DNA of 64,000 nucleotides from Delftia tsuruhatensis (GTDB lineage Bacteria > Pseudomonadota > Gammaproteobacteria > Burkholderiales > Burkholderiaceae_C). The notes beneath the pieces are model-generated. The model worked only from the letters and a program-made list of their open reading frames with translations, was not told the DNA's origin and made no database searches. The stretch is from positions 3,824,501 through 3,888,500 of the forward strand of contig NZ_LR813084.1 in the NCBI RefSeq assembly GCF_903815225.1. The letters are read 5' to 3'. The position numbers and the translations under genes were made by a program. Positions 8,259 through 18,055 of this stretch are shown here, piece after piece; the stretch's first letter is position 1; every line of letters starts with the position of its first letter.

Positions 8259-11200
8259 ATGACAGGCTTGCCAGCAGCGCGCCAAACCGACATGACATTG
8301 CACGGAGGGCCCATCACGCAGGGCTCACTCACGGTGCATATCGGCTCATCGGGCGGGGTTGCCTGCTCCACCTGCCCTGCCGGTGTTTCTGTCGGAAACC
8401 CGGTCAATCCCATGCTGGGCGCCAAGGTGCAAAGTGCAGAAATCGACATGGCGCTGCTTGGCCCCTTGCCTTTCGTGCTCACGCGCGAGTATTCCAGCTA
8501 CCAGACAGACGCTCCCGCGCCAGTGGGGCTGCTGGGTCCCGGCTGGTGGTTGCCCAGTGAAGTCAGCCTGCTGCAAACGGAAGGCTCCCTCGCGCTCAAT
8601 GACAGCAAGGGCCGCACCATCCGGTTCGAGCCACTCACTCCAGGCCAGGCCGCTTACAGCCGCAGCGAAAGCCTCTGGATCGTGCGCGGTGGGTTGGAGC
8701 GGCTGGACCAACACAAAGGACTGGCGGTTGCTCGCTTGAATACAAGCTGGATGTGCCTTGACGAAAATGACCGCTGCAACAGCAGGCTTTTCTTTGTCAC
8801 GAACAACCTGCTGGGGCCTTGGTGGATTTTTGGTGCAGCGGGAGATTCGCCCTCATTGAACGACATCACGGGCCAGCGACTGAGCCTGCTTGGCATGGGC
8901 GACCGCTTTGGCCGCACGCAGCGCCTGGGCCGCGACGCGCAAGGCCGGATCAACACGGTGCAAGATGGCAGCGGCAGGCAATACCGACTCGAACTCGAAG
9001 CGGTGCCGGGCGCCGTCAACGAAGGAGCGAATGGCTGGGGGGTGGACAGCGGGATTCGCCTGGTCGCCGTGTATCTCGCGCGGGACCCGCACTGGCCCGA
9101 GGTCCCCTCCGCGCCTCTGGTGCGTTACGCATACAGCGCGCGCGGCGAACTCATGGCGGTCTACGGGCGAGATGCCAGTTTGCGGCGCAGCTTTGAATAC
9201 CACCCGAAACTACCGGGCCGCATGACGACCCACGCTCATACAGGTCGTCCGCCTGTGGGCTATGTCTACGACGAGCACGGCAAGGTCATGGAACAGCATC
9301 GGCAAGGCGCACTGTCCTACCGTTTCGACTACGCGAAGGACAGCACCACCGTCACCGACAGCCTTGGGCGCACCAGCATCTACCACTTCGAAGGCCAGGC
9401 AGGACTCAGGCGCGTCACGAAGCTTCAGCATCCGGACGGCAGCACCACGCAAAGCCGCTACGACGCCAGCGGCCGGCTTGTCGCAAGCATCGACGCCCTG
9501 GGCCGCGAGACCTGCTACGAACTGGACATACCGACAGGCAATATCCTGGGCATCACCTTGCCCGATGGCAGGCAAACCCGCTGGGGCTACAACATGCAAG
9601 GTCAGGTGGTACGAACCACCGGCCCAGGCAGGGTCAATGAGTCCTTGGAGTACGACCCACTGGGGCGCCTGGCGGCCAGCATCGATGCCCTGGGCCACGT
9701 GACCCGCTATCGCTATGCGCAGCCGCAAAGCGAAATGCCCAGTGCCATTGAAGATGCGCGAGGAGGTCAAAGGCACCTCACCTGGAACGCCACAGGCTTG
9801 CTCACCAGCCATACCGACTGCTCGGGCAGCGTCACCCGCTACCACTACGACCACTGGGGCCAGCGCATCGAAACCCGCGGCGAAGAAGGCGCGCGCAGTA
9901 GCAGCCAGTACGACGGCACAGGCCTTCTTGTCACCCACACCAACGCGTTGAACCAGACAACGGCATATGCCTACAACGCCGCTGGAGACACTATCCGCAT
10001 CACTGGTGCGGATGGCGCCAATGCGGAATTCAAACGTGATATGCAGGGGCAATTGACAGAATATCAATACGGTGGCGGCACTACCGTCTTGAGGCAGAAA
10101 TTTCAATATGACCAGGCTGGCCGCCTGATTGTCCTCACCAACGAAAATGGCGCCCACACCACCTTCGAATATGACGCCATGGATCGACTTGTCAAGCAAG
10201 TCAACTTCGACGGTCGCACGCAAGGCTGGTGCTACAACGCTGCAGGCGAGGTGACGCGGAGCCATGATGAGAATCTGATCAGCAACTACGGGCACGATCC
10301 GGTGGGCCGCGTCGTTGCGCGCCAGACCTTTCTGCAAGAGTTTCCCGAGGATGTGCAGCACGAGCAATTCGATTATGGCGAAGATGGCAGGCTGCGAAAA
10401 GCCTGGCATCGTACGGAGTTGGGCGGCAGCACCATCGCGGTGGAATTCATTCGTGACTCCATGGGCCGCAGCATTGAGGAAACCCAATGCATTACCGGTG
10501 CGGATGGAAACAAATCATGGAGCCACACAGTCAAGCGTGCATTCAATGAACTGGGCATTGAATCGAAAACCCACTATGAAGGCTTGAACCCTATCGAATG
10601 GCAAACCTACGGCTCTGGCCATTTGCATGGCGTTGTACTGGATGGTCGAAGCGTGATCGAATTTGAGCGCGACAAGCGGCACCGCGAAACGAAACGCCAG
10701 TTCGGCCCCACGCAAACTGAAAGCAGTTATGACACGCTCTCGCGCCTGTCCTGCCAGCACACGCACAGCCCGCTCATCAGCGAGGTCAATGCGTTCAAAC
10801 GCCAGCACCACTATGACGCAGCCGGCCAGCTCACCCGTATCGAAACCGCCCAGGGCCCGCACCAGTATGGCTATGACGAGGCAGGCCGCCTGGTGAGCGC
10901 TCTCCAGCCAGGCTTGGCACAGCAGCACTTTCGGTTTGACTCTGCCGGCAACCGTCTTTTTGAAGAACGGCAAGCCCAAACGCCACAAGCGAACTGGGAA
11001 GAGACCGTGCGCCAGCACATCCTGGACAAGGACTTCAACCTGCTGGCGTGGGACAGCACGCAGGAAGATCATGGCGGAGAGCCCAGGTGGATGGACAACC
11101 GCGTCAAGGACGATGGCGAGTTCTACTACGAGTACGATGGCTGGGGCAATCTCAGGCGCAAATACAAAACAGAAGGCCACGAAGAGCATCGCTACCACTA

Positions 11201-12497
11201 CGACAGCTACCACCGGCTGATCCGATACACGCTGGAGTCGGACACCCAGGTGCAGGGTGCGAACTACCACTACGACCCGTTTGGGCGACGGGTGGCAAAA
11301 CAGGTGCAGCACGCAGACAAGGACGGCAACCTGACGGGGGGCGCTGAAACCACCTTCTACGGCTGGGATGGTGACCGGCTCGTGCTCACCGAGCACAACC
11401 AGCGGCAAATCCACACCATCTACGAGCCGGGCAGCTTTGTGCCGCTGATCCGCATCGAGGGGAGCAAGGCACCACCCGGGCGCACGCTGGTGCAAAAGCT
11501 GCAAGAAAGCGGCAACACGATAGATGGCAAGACCCGGGCCATCCTCGAAGGCCTGGAGCAGGAATTGCGCCAAGACAACTTGAGCCCGGTCTCGCAGCAG
11601 TGGATGCGGCAAGCACGACTGCAACCCGAAACCCTCAAGGCCATGCTCGATGAGAAGCCGCCCGGGCGCGAGCAGCAGATACACCTGTACCACTGCGACC
11701 ACCTGGGCACGCCGCTGGCGCTCATCGACCCGCAGGGCAGGATCGCCTGGGCGGCTCGCGTGGGGCCATGGGGAAACGTCATTGCGACATACAACCCCGA
11801 AAATCTGAACCAGCCCATTCGGCTACCAGGACAGCATGAGGATGAAGAAAGTGGGCTGTATTACAACCGGCATCGGTATTACGACCCAGGGCTGGGGGCT
11901 TATATCAGTCAAGATCCGACTGGGTTGATGGGGGGCATGAATACATCCGTTTATGCACCAGATCCATTGCAATGGATTGATCCACTAGGGTTAGTGAGAT
12001 GGTCTGATGCAGTGAATAATGGGCTAGGAATACTAGGAAATGCGGGCGGTGCAATCGTTGGCAGTGCGTTGTTGGCAGCGCCGGAGCCAACCTTGATAAC
12101 AAAAGTTGCTGGATCTGCTGTGCTTTCAAAATCTGTGTATGGTTTTGGCGCAAGCCGGTATGGATTTACCAGGGCACTTAGTGACGATTCAAGCTTCGAT
12201 ATCCCGAGCGATCAATCATCTTTGCCTCGCACACTTGTGTGTGCAGTCGGCTGCAATAACACTGGCAGAGGGGTTGCCGATGCCATTGATTTAAGCTTGG
12301 ATTTGGCTGTTGGAAAAATTCCAGTCAGCAACAAAATAAAACTACCCATAAAATGGGGCATGGATGTAGATCCTCCTTGGAAACAGCCTATCAGTAGCAT
12401 GTTCACACAAGGGCAAAACACCGCTCTGGATGTATTGCAAGGAGCCTCTGCTTTGCAGAGCTTGATTAATTCCGGCAGTTCCATTTGTAGAAAATAA
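8259..12497 (+). CDS. Rhs/YD-repeat type VI effector with variable C-terminal toxin
   Basis: A 1412-residue Rhs protein. Residues 1-45 look like a reduced PAAR-type spike tip (PAARQTDMTLHGG), then the DUF6531-type entry (GNPVNPMLGAK, LPFVLTREYSS). A long array of YD repeats forms the shell, and the core-associated region ends in GLYYNRHRYYDPGLGAYISQDP and the self-cleavage motif DPLGL (residues 1241-1245). The 167 residues after it are AT-rich in codon use and unlike the shell: the swapped toxin tip. It contains a glycine/alanine-rich hydrophobic stretch (GLGILGNAGGAIVGSALL) and no nuclease or deaminase motif that I recognise. There is no N-terminal transmembrane pair, so no Eag chaperone is expected, and none is seen. 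Confidence 0.93.
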   Translation: MTGLPAARQTDMTLHGGPITQGSLTVHIGSSGGVACSTCPAGVSVGNPVNPMLGAKVQSAEIDMALLGPLPFVLTREYSSYQTDAPAPVGLLGPGWWLPSEVSLLQTEGSLALNDSKGRTIRFEPLTPGQAAYSRSESLWIVRGGLERLDQHKGLAVARLNTSWMCLDENDRCNSRLFFVTNNLLGPWWIFGAAGDSPSLNDITGQRLSLLGMGDRFGRTQRLGRDAQGRINTVQDGSGRQYRLELEAVPGAVNEGANGWGVDSGIRLVAVYLARDPHWPEVPSAPLVRYAYSARGELMAVYGRDASLRRSFEYHPKLPGRMTTHAHTGRPPVGYVYDEHGKVMEQHRQGALSYRFDYAKDSTTVTDSLGRTSIYHFEGQAGLRRVTKLQHPDGSTTQSRYDASGRLVASIDALGRETCYELDIPTGNILGITLPDGRQTRWGYNMQGQVVRTTGPGRVNESLEYDPLGRLAASIDALGHVTRYRYAQPQSEMPSAIEDARGGQRHLTWNATGLLTSHTDCSGSVTRYHYDHWGQRIETRGEEGARSSSQYDGTGLLVTHTNALNQTTAYAYNAAGDTIRITGADGANAEFKRDMQGQLTEYQYGGGTTVLRQKFQYDQAGRLIVLTNENGAHTTFEYDAMDRLVKQVNFDGRTQGWCYNAAGEVTRSHDENLISNYGHDPVGRVVARQTFLQEFPEDVQHEQFDYGEDGRLRKAWHRTELGGSTIAVEFIRDSMGRSIEETQCITGADGNKSWSHTVKRAFNELGIESKTHYEGLNPIEWQTYGSGHLHGVVLDGRSVIEFERDKRHRETKRQFGPTQTESSYDTLSRLSCQHTHSPLISEVNAFKRQHHYDAAGQLTRIETAQGPHQYGYDEAGRLVSALQPGLAQQHFRFDSAGNRLFEERQAQTPQANWEETVRQHILDKDFNLLAWDSTQEDHGGEPRWMDNRVKDDGEFYYEYDGWGNLRRKYKTEGHEEHRYHYDSYHRLIRYTLESDTQVQGANYHYDPFGRRVAKQVQHADKDGNLTGGAETTFYGWDGDRLVLTEHNQRQIHTIYEPGSFVPLIRIEGSKAPPGRTLVQKLQESGNTIDGKTRAILEGLEQELRQDNLSPVSQQWMRQARLQPETLKAMLDEKPPGREQQIHLYHCDHLGTPLALIDPQGRIAWAARVGPWGNVIATYNPENLNQPIRLPGQHEDEESGLYYNRHRYYDPGLGAYISQDPTGLMGGMNTSVYAPDPLQWIDPLGLVRWSDAVNNGLGILGNAGGAIVGSALLAAPEPTLITKVAGSAVLSKSVYGFGASRYGFTRALSDDSSFDIPSDQSSLPRTLVCAVGCNNTGRGVADAIDLSLDLAVGKIPVSNKIKLPIKWGMDVDPPWKQPISSMFTQGQNTALDVLQGASALQSLINSGSSICRK

Positions 12498-12798
12498 AAA
12501 TCCATTAGGAAGAATCTGAAAATACCGTTCAACAGGTGCGTCTGACGCCGCAGCTGAAAAACTGCTTTGCAATACGCCATTAGGGCGCCGTTTCGTAGGC
12601 TCAGCAGACCTGTTTCACACCTCATGGCACCATCCCCCAACAGACGCACCTTAGGACTTTTGCAAACCATATCAGCCAATAGTACTATTGATTAGAAATC
12701 AATCAAGCAAAACCAATAAATTACAGAATATTTAAACCATTCCCCAAGAAGAATTTCTTGAAATGCGAAGATTCCTACTGCCTTGACAAACACCATCC
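12498..12798. other. unassigned stretch between rhs and the immunity candidate
   Basis: About 300 bp with no supported gene. The first two thirds are moderately GC-rich and keep an open, unstarted frame encoding PLGRRFVGSADLFHTSWHHP up to a stop near 12653, possibly debris of an older rhs tip or of another gene. The last third is AT-rich. No repeat or terminator with a clear T-run was found. Confidence 0.4.
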
Positions 12799-13089
12799 AT
12801 GAAAATAGATCACAAATCGTTCTTGGTACATTTTGAAAAATTCTCAGATATATATGCTGGTCTTGTATCGATTTTGATGAATTTAATTTTGATTTTTCAT
12901 TTAAATGAAGACAATATAAGTCTATTATTTTGCTTGGTATTTTACATATTTTGTGGATTATATATATTTGGTGCTGGTTCAAAGGAGTATAAGAAAAAGA
13001 ATAAACGAGGGTATTTTATACTATTACTATTTTATCTTATTCCATATATTACATCCGGGATTTTCTTGATTTGTCGATGGAAAATATGA
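12799..13089 (+). CDS. small multi-spanning membrane protein, candidate Rhs immunity protein
   Basis: A 96-residue AT-rich gene downstream of the rhs toxin tip. The protein has three strongly hydrophobic segments (LVSILMNLILIFHL, LLFCLVFYIFCGLYIFGAG and YFILLLFYLIPYITSGIFLI) with a lysine-rich loop (KEYKKKNKRG) between the last two. I recognise no named family. Position, base composition and the absence of any other candidate make it the best guess for the cognate immunity protein. A membrane immunity protein would fit a toxin that acts on the inner membrane or from the periplasm. No good ribosome-binding site precedes the ATG and the gap to rhs is 301 bp, so the assignment is tentative. Confidence 0.5.
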   Translation: MKIDHKSFLVHFEKFSDIYAGLVSILMNLILIFHLNEDNISLLFCLVFYIFCGLYIFGAGSKEYKKKNKRGYFILLLFYLIPYITSGIFLICRWKI

Positions 13090-13299
13090 TCTTTCAATAC
13101 AAAGAATACTCCTATGCCACAGCATCAGCAGCTACTAATTCAATCAAATTTTCCCTATAAACCAGATTGAATTTGGAGTTGAATTTGATCTAATCCAGTG
13201 GACAGTTTCTGGATTTATTTCCAAACTATCGCCCTCCATCTAATTCCGGAAGTTTCAAAACTGGGATAGGGTTGCTTCCGGCGCCGCCGATAGTCGTGA

Positions 13300-13800
13300 A
13301 AGAGAAGCAATTAAAAGGTCGATATTTCCGTGGAGCAGATCGCATATGCACTTCGCCTGGCTGAGTCGGGCGTACCCGTTGTCGATTTCTGATGCCAGAC
13401 CGGCATGTCCGAGGCGACGTACTGCATCTGGAAAAAGAAGTTCGCAGATCCGGCGCCATGAAGCTCAACCGCCTGAAGATGCGCGGGACAAGAATGCCAG
13501 GTTGAAGCGCTTCGTGGCCGACCCGACCCTGGACACACAGATCTTGCGGGAGGTCGTCCGAAAAAGGCGCTGAAGGCCGGCAAGCGGCGTGAGCTGGCAG
13601 CCTGGATCAGGAGCGTACGCAGGTCGTGTCGGCAGGCGCTGCTGCGGCCCTCGGCCTGGTATCAGAGGAGCGAGGCACGTGATCCAGGCGCGCTGCGCCT
13701 GCGCATCAGGGGGATCGCGATGGAGTGCCCACGATTCGGGTATCTGCGCGTGCTGGGTATCGGCTGGAAGGATTGCAGCTTCGCATGAAGATCTGGGCCG
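13300..13800 (+). pseudogene. remnant of an IS407-group (IS3 family) insertion sequence
   Basis: The + strand keeps broken pieces of both transposase frames. OrfA pieces: EQIAYALRLAESGVPVVDF, then an in-frame TGA (13390-13392), GMSEATYCIWKKKF, a further stop and frame change, and KNARLKRFVADPTLDTQIL ending at 13573. OrfB pieces: KRRELAAWIRSVRRSCRQAL, ARDPGALRLRIRGIA and PRFGYLRV, then a jump consistent with an internal deletion. These match the usual IS407-type order (helix-turn-helix, WKKK, NAxLKRLVADLxLD; then the RRELA and RFGYLR segments). The copy cannot make transposase. It adjoins the AT-rich toxin/immunity block and may mark how that block arrived. Confidence 0.75.
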
Positions 13801-13850
13801 ACTACCGATGAGGCCGGGGGGACTGCGCCTGCCGCCCCGGCCCTTTCGCG

Positions 13851-15182
13851 TCAGGCCTTGGCCACGGCGGCTTCGGTGGGCAGGGCCGCCATGGTGGGTT
13901 CGCCGTCCAGGGCGGCGTTGAGCTTGCCGTAGTCCAGCTCGTTTTCCCAGCGCGAGACCACCACGGTGGCCACGGCATTGCCCATGAAGTTGGTCAGCGA
14001 GCGGCATTCGCTCATGAAGCGGTCCACACCCAGGATCAGGGCCATGCCGGCCACCGGCACTTCGGGCACCACGGCCAGCGTGGCCGCCAGGGTGATGAAG
14101 CCCGCGCCGGTCACGCCGGCCGCGCCCTTGGAGCTGAGCATGGCTACCAGCAGCAGCGCGATCTCGTGGCCCAGGGTCAGGTGGGTGTTGGTGGCCTGGG
14201 CGATGAACAGTGCCGCCAGCGTCATGTAGATGTTGGTGCCGTCCAGGTTGAAGGAGTAGCCCGTGGGCACGACCAGGCCGACGACGGACTTGCCGCAGCC
14301 GGCGCGCTCCATCTTCTGCATCAGCGAAGGCAGGGCCGATTCGGAGGACGAGGTGCCCAGCACCAGCAGCAGCTCGGCCTTCAGGTAGCGGGCCAGCTTG
14401 AGCACCGAGAAGCCGCACAGGCGTGCCACGAAGCCCAGCACCACGACCACGAACAGCAGCGAGGTCACGTAGAACGAGCCCACCAGCCAGGCCAGGTTGA
14501 CCAGCGAACCCAGGCCGAACTTGCCGATGGTGAAGGCGATGGCACCGAAGGCCCCCAGCGGAGCGGCCTTCATCAGGATGCCGACCAGCTTGAACACGGG
14601 TGCCGTCAGCGCCTCCAGGAAGTTGAGCACGGGCTTGCCGGCTTCGCCGACCATGGCCAGCGAGATGCCGAACAGCACGGCCACGAACAGCACCTGCAGG
14701 ATGTTGTCGCCCACGAAGGGGCTGACCAGGGTCTTGGGGATGATGTCCATGGCAAAGCCCGTGAGCGTCAGCTCATGCGACTTGGCCACGTAGCCCTTGA
14801 CGGCGGCCTGGTCGAGGTCGGCCGGATTGATGTTCATGCCGGCGCCGGGCTGCACCACGTGCGCCACCACCATGCCGACCACCAGGGCCAGCGTGGAGAA
14901 GAACAGGAAGTAGGCCATGGCCTTGAGGAACACCCGGCCCACCGTGCGCAGGTGCGTCATGCCGGCGATGCCGGTGACGATGGTCAGGAAGATCACCGGC
15001 GCGATGATCATCTTCACCAGCTTGATGAAGGCATCGCCCAGGGGCTTGAACTGTTCGGCGTACTGGGGCTCGAAGTGGCCGAGCAGCACGCCCGCCACGA
15101 TGGCGACCACCACCTGGAAATACAGTTGACGGTAGAAAGGCAGCCGCTCGGGGATGGCGACTTCGGTGGGGACGGCGTGCAT
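13851..15182 (-). CDS. dctA: C4-dicarboxylate:cation symporter DctA
   Basis: A 443-residue inner-membrane carrier of the DAACS family that imports succinate, fumarate and malate. Signature segments are present: the serine-rich hairpin [33 protein letters not shown], and [13 protein letters not shown], followed by [24 protein letters not shown]. The start gives [23 protein letters not shown]; the open frame runs further upstream, but without family similarity. It is divergent from a hybrid sensor kinase across a 212-bp gap that must hold both promoters. DctA genes are commonly controlled by two-component systems sensing dicarboxylates, which fits the neighbour. Confidence 0.96.
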   Translation of the reverse strand: MHAVPTEVAIPERLPFYRQLYFQVVVAIVAGVLLGHFEPQYAEQFKPLGDAFIKLVKMIIAPVIFLTIVTGIAGMTHLRTVGRVFLKAMAYFLFFSTLALVVGMVVAHVVQPGAGMNINPADLDQAAVKGYVAKSHELTLTGFAMDIIPKTLVSPFVGDNILQVLFVAVLFGISLAMVGEAGKPVLNFLEALTAPVFKLVGILMKAAPLGAFGAIAFTIGKFGLGSLVNLAWLVGSFYVTSLLFVVVVLGFVARLCGFSVLKLARYLKAELLLVLGTSSSESALPSLMQKMERAGCGKSVVGLVVPTGYSFNLDGTNIYMTLAALFIAQATNTHLTLGHEIALLLVAMLSSKGAAGVTGAGFITLAATLAVVPEVPVAGMALILGVDRFMSECRSLTNFMGNAVATVVVSRWENELDYGKLNAALDGEPTMAALPTEAAVAKA

Positions 15183-15394
15183 GGTGCGGCTCCGGCAGGA
15201 CTCTGTGGGGGTTGGCGCACCACCAAGGTGCGGCGAGGTGCAGGTTGTACCGCTGGCGTCTTCCCGTGCCGATAACCTATTGGTATTAGGTCGCGGCGCT
15301 CTCCTGGGAGGGCGTGCACCAGAATAAGGGTAATCCCCAGGCCTCATTCAGGCCCGCAAGGCACCAAGCTGGCGCCCAATCGGGTCCAGACCCC

Positions 15395-18046
15395 ATGCCC
15401 ACTTCCCTTCGCCGCTCCTTCCGCACCCTGTCGCTGCTGTTCGGTGGCATGCTCGCCTGCATGCTGCTGGCCGGCGAGCTGGCCTGGCACCACGCGCTGC
15501 GTGGCGAGGCCGAAAGCGTGCAGCGCCAGCTCACCCTCTACGCCCAGGCGCTGGGCCAGCGCATAGACCGCTACCGCACCCTGCCCGAGGTGCTGGCCCT
15601 GGACGAGCAACTGCGTACCGCCCTCACCCACCCCCTTTCGCCCGCCGAGGTCGACGCCCTCAACCGCAAGCTGGAGCAGGCCAACGGTGCCAGCCAGTCC
15701 TCCACGCTGACGCTGATCGACCGCCACGGCACGGCCCTGGCCGCCAGCAATTGGCGCGAGGCGCGCAGCAACGTGGGCGTGGACTACAGCTTCCGGCCCT
15801 ATGTGCAGCAGGCCCTGGCACACGGCAGCGGACGCTTCTACGGCATCGGCCTGACCACGGGCGTTCCGGGCTACTTCCTGTCGCAGGCCATCCTGGACGC
15901 ACAAGGCGCGGTCGCGGGGCTGGTGGTGATCAAGATCGCGCTGCTGGAGCTGGAGCGCGAATGGCTGCAGACCCCCGACGTGGTTCTGGCATCGGACGAA
16001 CATGGCGTGGTCTTCCTGGCCAGCCAGCCGGACTGGCGCTACCGCCTGCTGACGCCCCTGACCCCGGCCGACCAGGCGGACCTGGCCGCCACGCGCCAGT
16101 ACATCGATCAGGAACTGCACCCCATGCGCTACCGGATCCGCGAAAGCCTGGAGCCCGGCAGCCGGCTGGCGCAGCTGCAGGAGCCTTCCCTGCCGGGCAC
16201 CACGCTGTGGCAGACCCTGCACCTGCCGGGCAGCGACTGGCGGCTGCACCTGCTGCACGACACGCAGGCCAGCACCGTGGCCGGGCGCTGGGCGGCGGCA
16301 GCGGCGGCCGGCGGCTGGCTGGCGCTGTGCCTGCTGGTGCTGTTCATCCGCCAGCGACGCCGGCTGGCCGCGTTGCGCCTGCGCAGCCGCCTGGAACTGG
16401 AGACCGTGCTGCGCCAGCATGCCCAGGAGCTGCGCACGGCGCAGGACGGCATCGTCCAGGCGGCGCGCCAGGCCGACACCGGGCTGAGCCGCAGCCTGGA
16501 GCATCTGCCCCAGGGCGTGGTGGTCATCGACGCCGACCTGAACCTGGTGGCCTGGAACTCGCGCTACGTGGAGCTGTTCCGTTTCCCTGCCGAGCTGCTG
16601 CGCATCGGCCAGCCCATCGAGGACCTGTTCCGCTACAACGCCCGGCGCGGCCTGCTGGGCCCCGGCCCCATCGAGGAGGCGATCCACCGCCGCCTGCAGC
16701 ACCTGCGCAGCGGCAGCCCCCACCTGCGCGAAAGCACCAAGGACGATGGCACCGTGCTGGAGATCCGCGGCAACCCCCTGCCCGACGGCGGCTTCGTGAC
16801 CAGCTATGCCGACATCACCAGCTACAAGAACGCGGCACGCGATCTGCGCTCCCTGGCCGACGCGCTGGAGCAGCGCATCGCCGAACGCACGCGCGACCTG
16901 GCCGAGGCCAAGCGCGAGGCCGAGCAGGCCAACCGCTACAAGACCCGCTTCGTGGCGGCCGCCGTGCATGACCTGCTGCAGCCGCTGAACGCCGCGCGCA
17001 TGTTCAGCTCCCTGCTGCGCGGCCACCTGCACGACGACGCAGGCCGGCATGTGGCCGACAGCATCGACGGTGCCCTGGCCGCCCAGGATGCCATCCTGGG
17101 CAGCCTGCTGGACATCTCGCGCATGGAGTCGGGCCAGCTGGAGGTGCGGGTGCGCGATTTCGCGCTGGGACCGCTGCTGCAGGTCATGCGCCACAACTTC
17201 GGCATCCTGGCCGAAAGCCGGGGACTGCGCCTGAGCGGCGTGGACACCCGCTGCGTGGTGCGCAGCGACGAGGCGCTGCTGCGCCGCATCCTGCAGAACT
17301 TCCTGTCCAACGCCATACGCTATACGCGCCAGGGTCGCATCGTGATCGGATGCCGGCGCCAGGGCCCGCACCTGCGCATCGAGGTCCACGACCAGGGCCC
17401 AGGCATCCCCGAAAGCCTGCAGCACGAGATCTTCGAGGAGTTCCGCCGACTGGACGAAGGCCATGGCGAGGACCGTGGCGCGGGCCTGGGCCTGGCCATC
17501 GTCGAGCGCCTGGGCCGGCTGCTGGGCCATGAGATCGGCCTGCGCTCGCAACTGGGCCGGGGCAGCGTGTTCTGGGTCTGCGTGCCGCTGGGTGACCCTG
17601 CCGCAGTGCCGCAGATCACCACCACCGCGCCCGGAGGCGATCCCGACCAGGACGCACCGCTGCTGGGCATGAGCGCCTGGCACGTGGAGGACGACGCCCA
17701 GACCTGCACTGCCATGCGTGCCCTGTTGCAGCGCTGGGGCTGCGAGGTGCCCCTGGCCGGCGGACCGGCCGAGGCACTGGCCCTGGCCGCCCCCGGCCAG
17801 GCACCCCAGCTCGTGCTGCTGGACGTGCGGCTGGGCCAGCTCCACGGCCCCGACGTCTATGCACAGCTGTGCCAGCGCTGGGGGCAGTCGCCGCCGGTCA
17901 TCCTGGTCACGGCCGAGCGCGACGGCACGCTGCGCCGCCAGGCGGCCGAACGCGGCTGGGGCTTTCTGGCCAAGCCGGTGCGCCCGCCCGCGCTGCGCGC
18001 CCTCATGAGCCAGATGCTGCTGCGCCACCGCGACAAGGGCGGCTGA
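15395..18046 (+). CDS. hybrid sensor histidine kinase with periplasmic sensor and receiver domain
   Basis: An 883-residue inner-membrane kinase. Order: TM1 (about 10-31); periplasmic Cache/DctB-like sensor (about 32-294, with GVDYSFRPYVQQAL and GSGRFYGIGLTTGVPGYF typical of such sensors); TM2 (about 296-318); a PAS domain (about 365-475, VVVIDADLNLVAWN); and a HisKA H-box AVHDLLQPLNAARMF with His525. The ATPase domain has NFLSNAIRYT, DQGPGIP and GAGLGLAI, and a C-terminal receiver carries Asp810. The start is the ATG with a short cytoplasmic lead before TM1. It is divergent from dctA and converges with a NarL-type regulator whose gene ends 9 bp away. A dicarboxylate or related carboxylate signal is a reasonable guess. 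Confidence 0.9.
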   Translation: MPTSLRRSFRTLSLLFGGMLACMLLAGELAWHHALRGEAESVQRQLTLYAQALGQRIDRYRTLPEVLALDEQLRTALTHPLSPAEVDALNRKLEQANGASQSSTLTLIDRHGTALAASNWREARSNVGVDYSFRPYVQQALAHGSGRFYGIGLTTGVPGYFLSQAILDAQGAVAGLVVIKIALLELEREWLQTPDVVLASDEHGVVFLASQPDWRYRLLTPLTPADQADLAATRQYIDQELHPMRYRIRESLEPGSRLAQLQEPSLPGTTLWQTLHLPGSDWRLHLLHDTQASTVAGRWAAAAAAGGWLALCLLVLFIRQRRRLAALRLRSRLELETVLRQHAQELRTAQDGIVQAARQADTGLSRSLEHLPQGVVVIDADLNLVAWNSRYVELFRFPAELLRIGQPIEDLFRYNARRGLLGPGPIEEAIHRRLQHLRSGSPHLRESTKDDGTVLEIRGNPLPDGGFVTSYADITSYKNAARDLRSLADALEQRIAERTRDLAEAKREAEQANRYKTRFVAAAVHDLLQPLNAARMFSSLLRGHLHDDAGRHVADSIDGALAAQDAILGSLLDISRMESGQLEVRVRDFALGPLLQVMRHNFGILAESRGLRLSGVDTRCVVRSDEALLRRILQNFLSNAIRYTRQGRIVIGCRRQGPHLRIEVHDQGPGIPESLQHEIFEEFRRLDEGHGEDRGAGLGLAIVERLGRLLGHEIGLRSQLGRGSVFWVCVPLGDPAAVPQITTTAPGGDPDQDAPLLGMSAWHVEDDAQTCTAMRALLQRWGCEVPLAGGPAEALALAAPGQAPQLVLLDVRLGQLHGPDVYAQLCQRWGQSPPVILVTAERDGTLRRQAAERGWGFLAKPVRPPALRALMSQMLLRHRDKGG

Positions 18047-18055
18047 GCCGCCCGC

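Noticed and set aside
12692-12982. 96-residue minus-strand frame as an alternative immunity gene
   Set aside because: It overlaps the plus-strand membrane protein, faces away from rhs and lacks clear structural features; the plus-strand frame is more coherent.
15344-18028. 894-residue open frame on the minus strand opposite the hybrid kinase
   Set aside because: It mirrors the codon pattern of the kinase gene in GC-rich DNA and shows only Gln/Ala/His-rich low-complexity sequence without domains.
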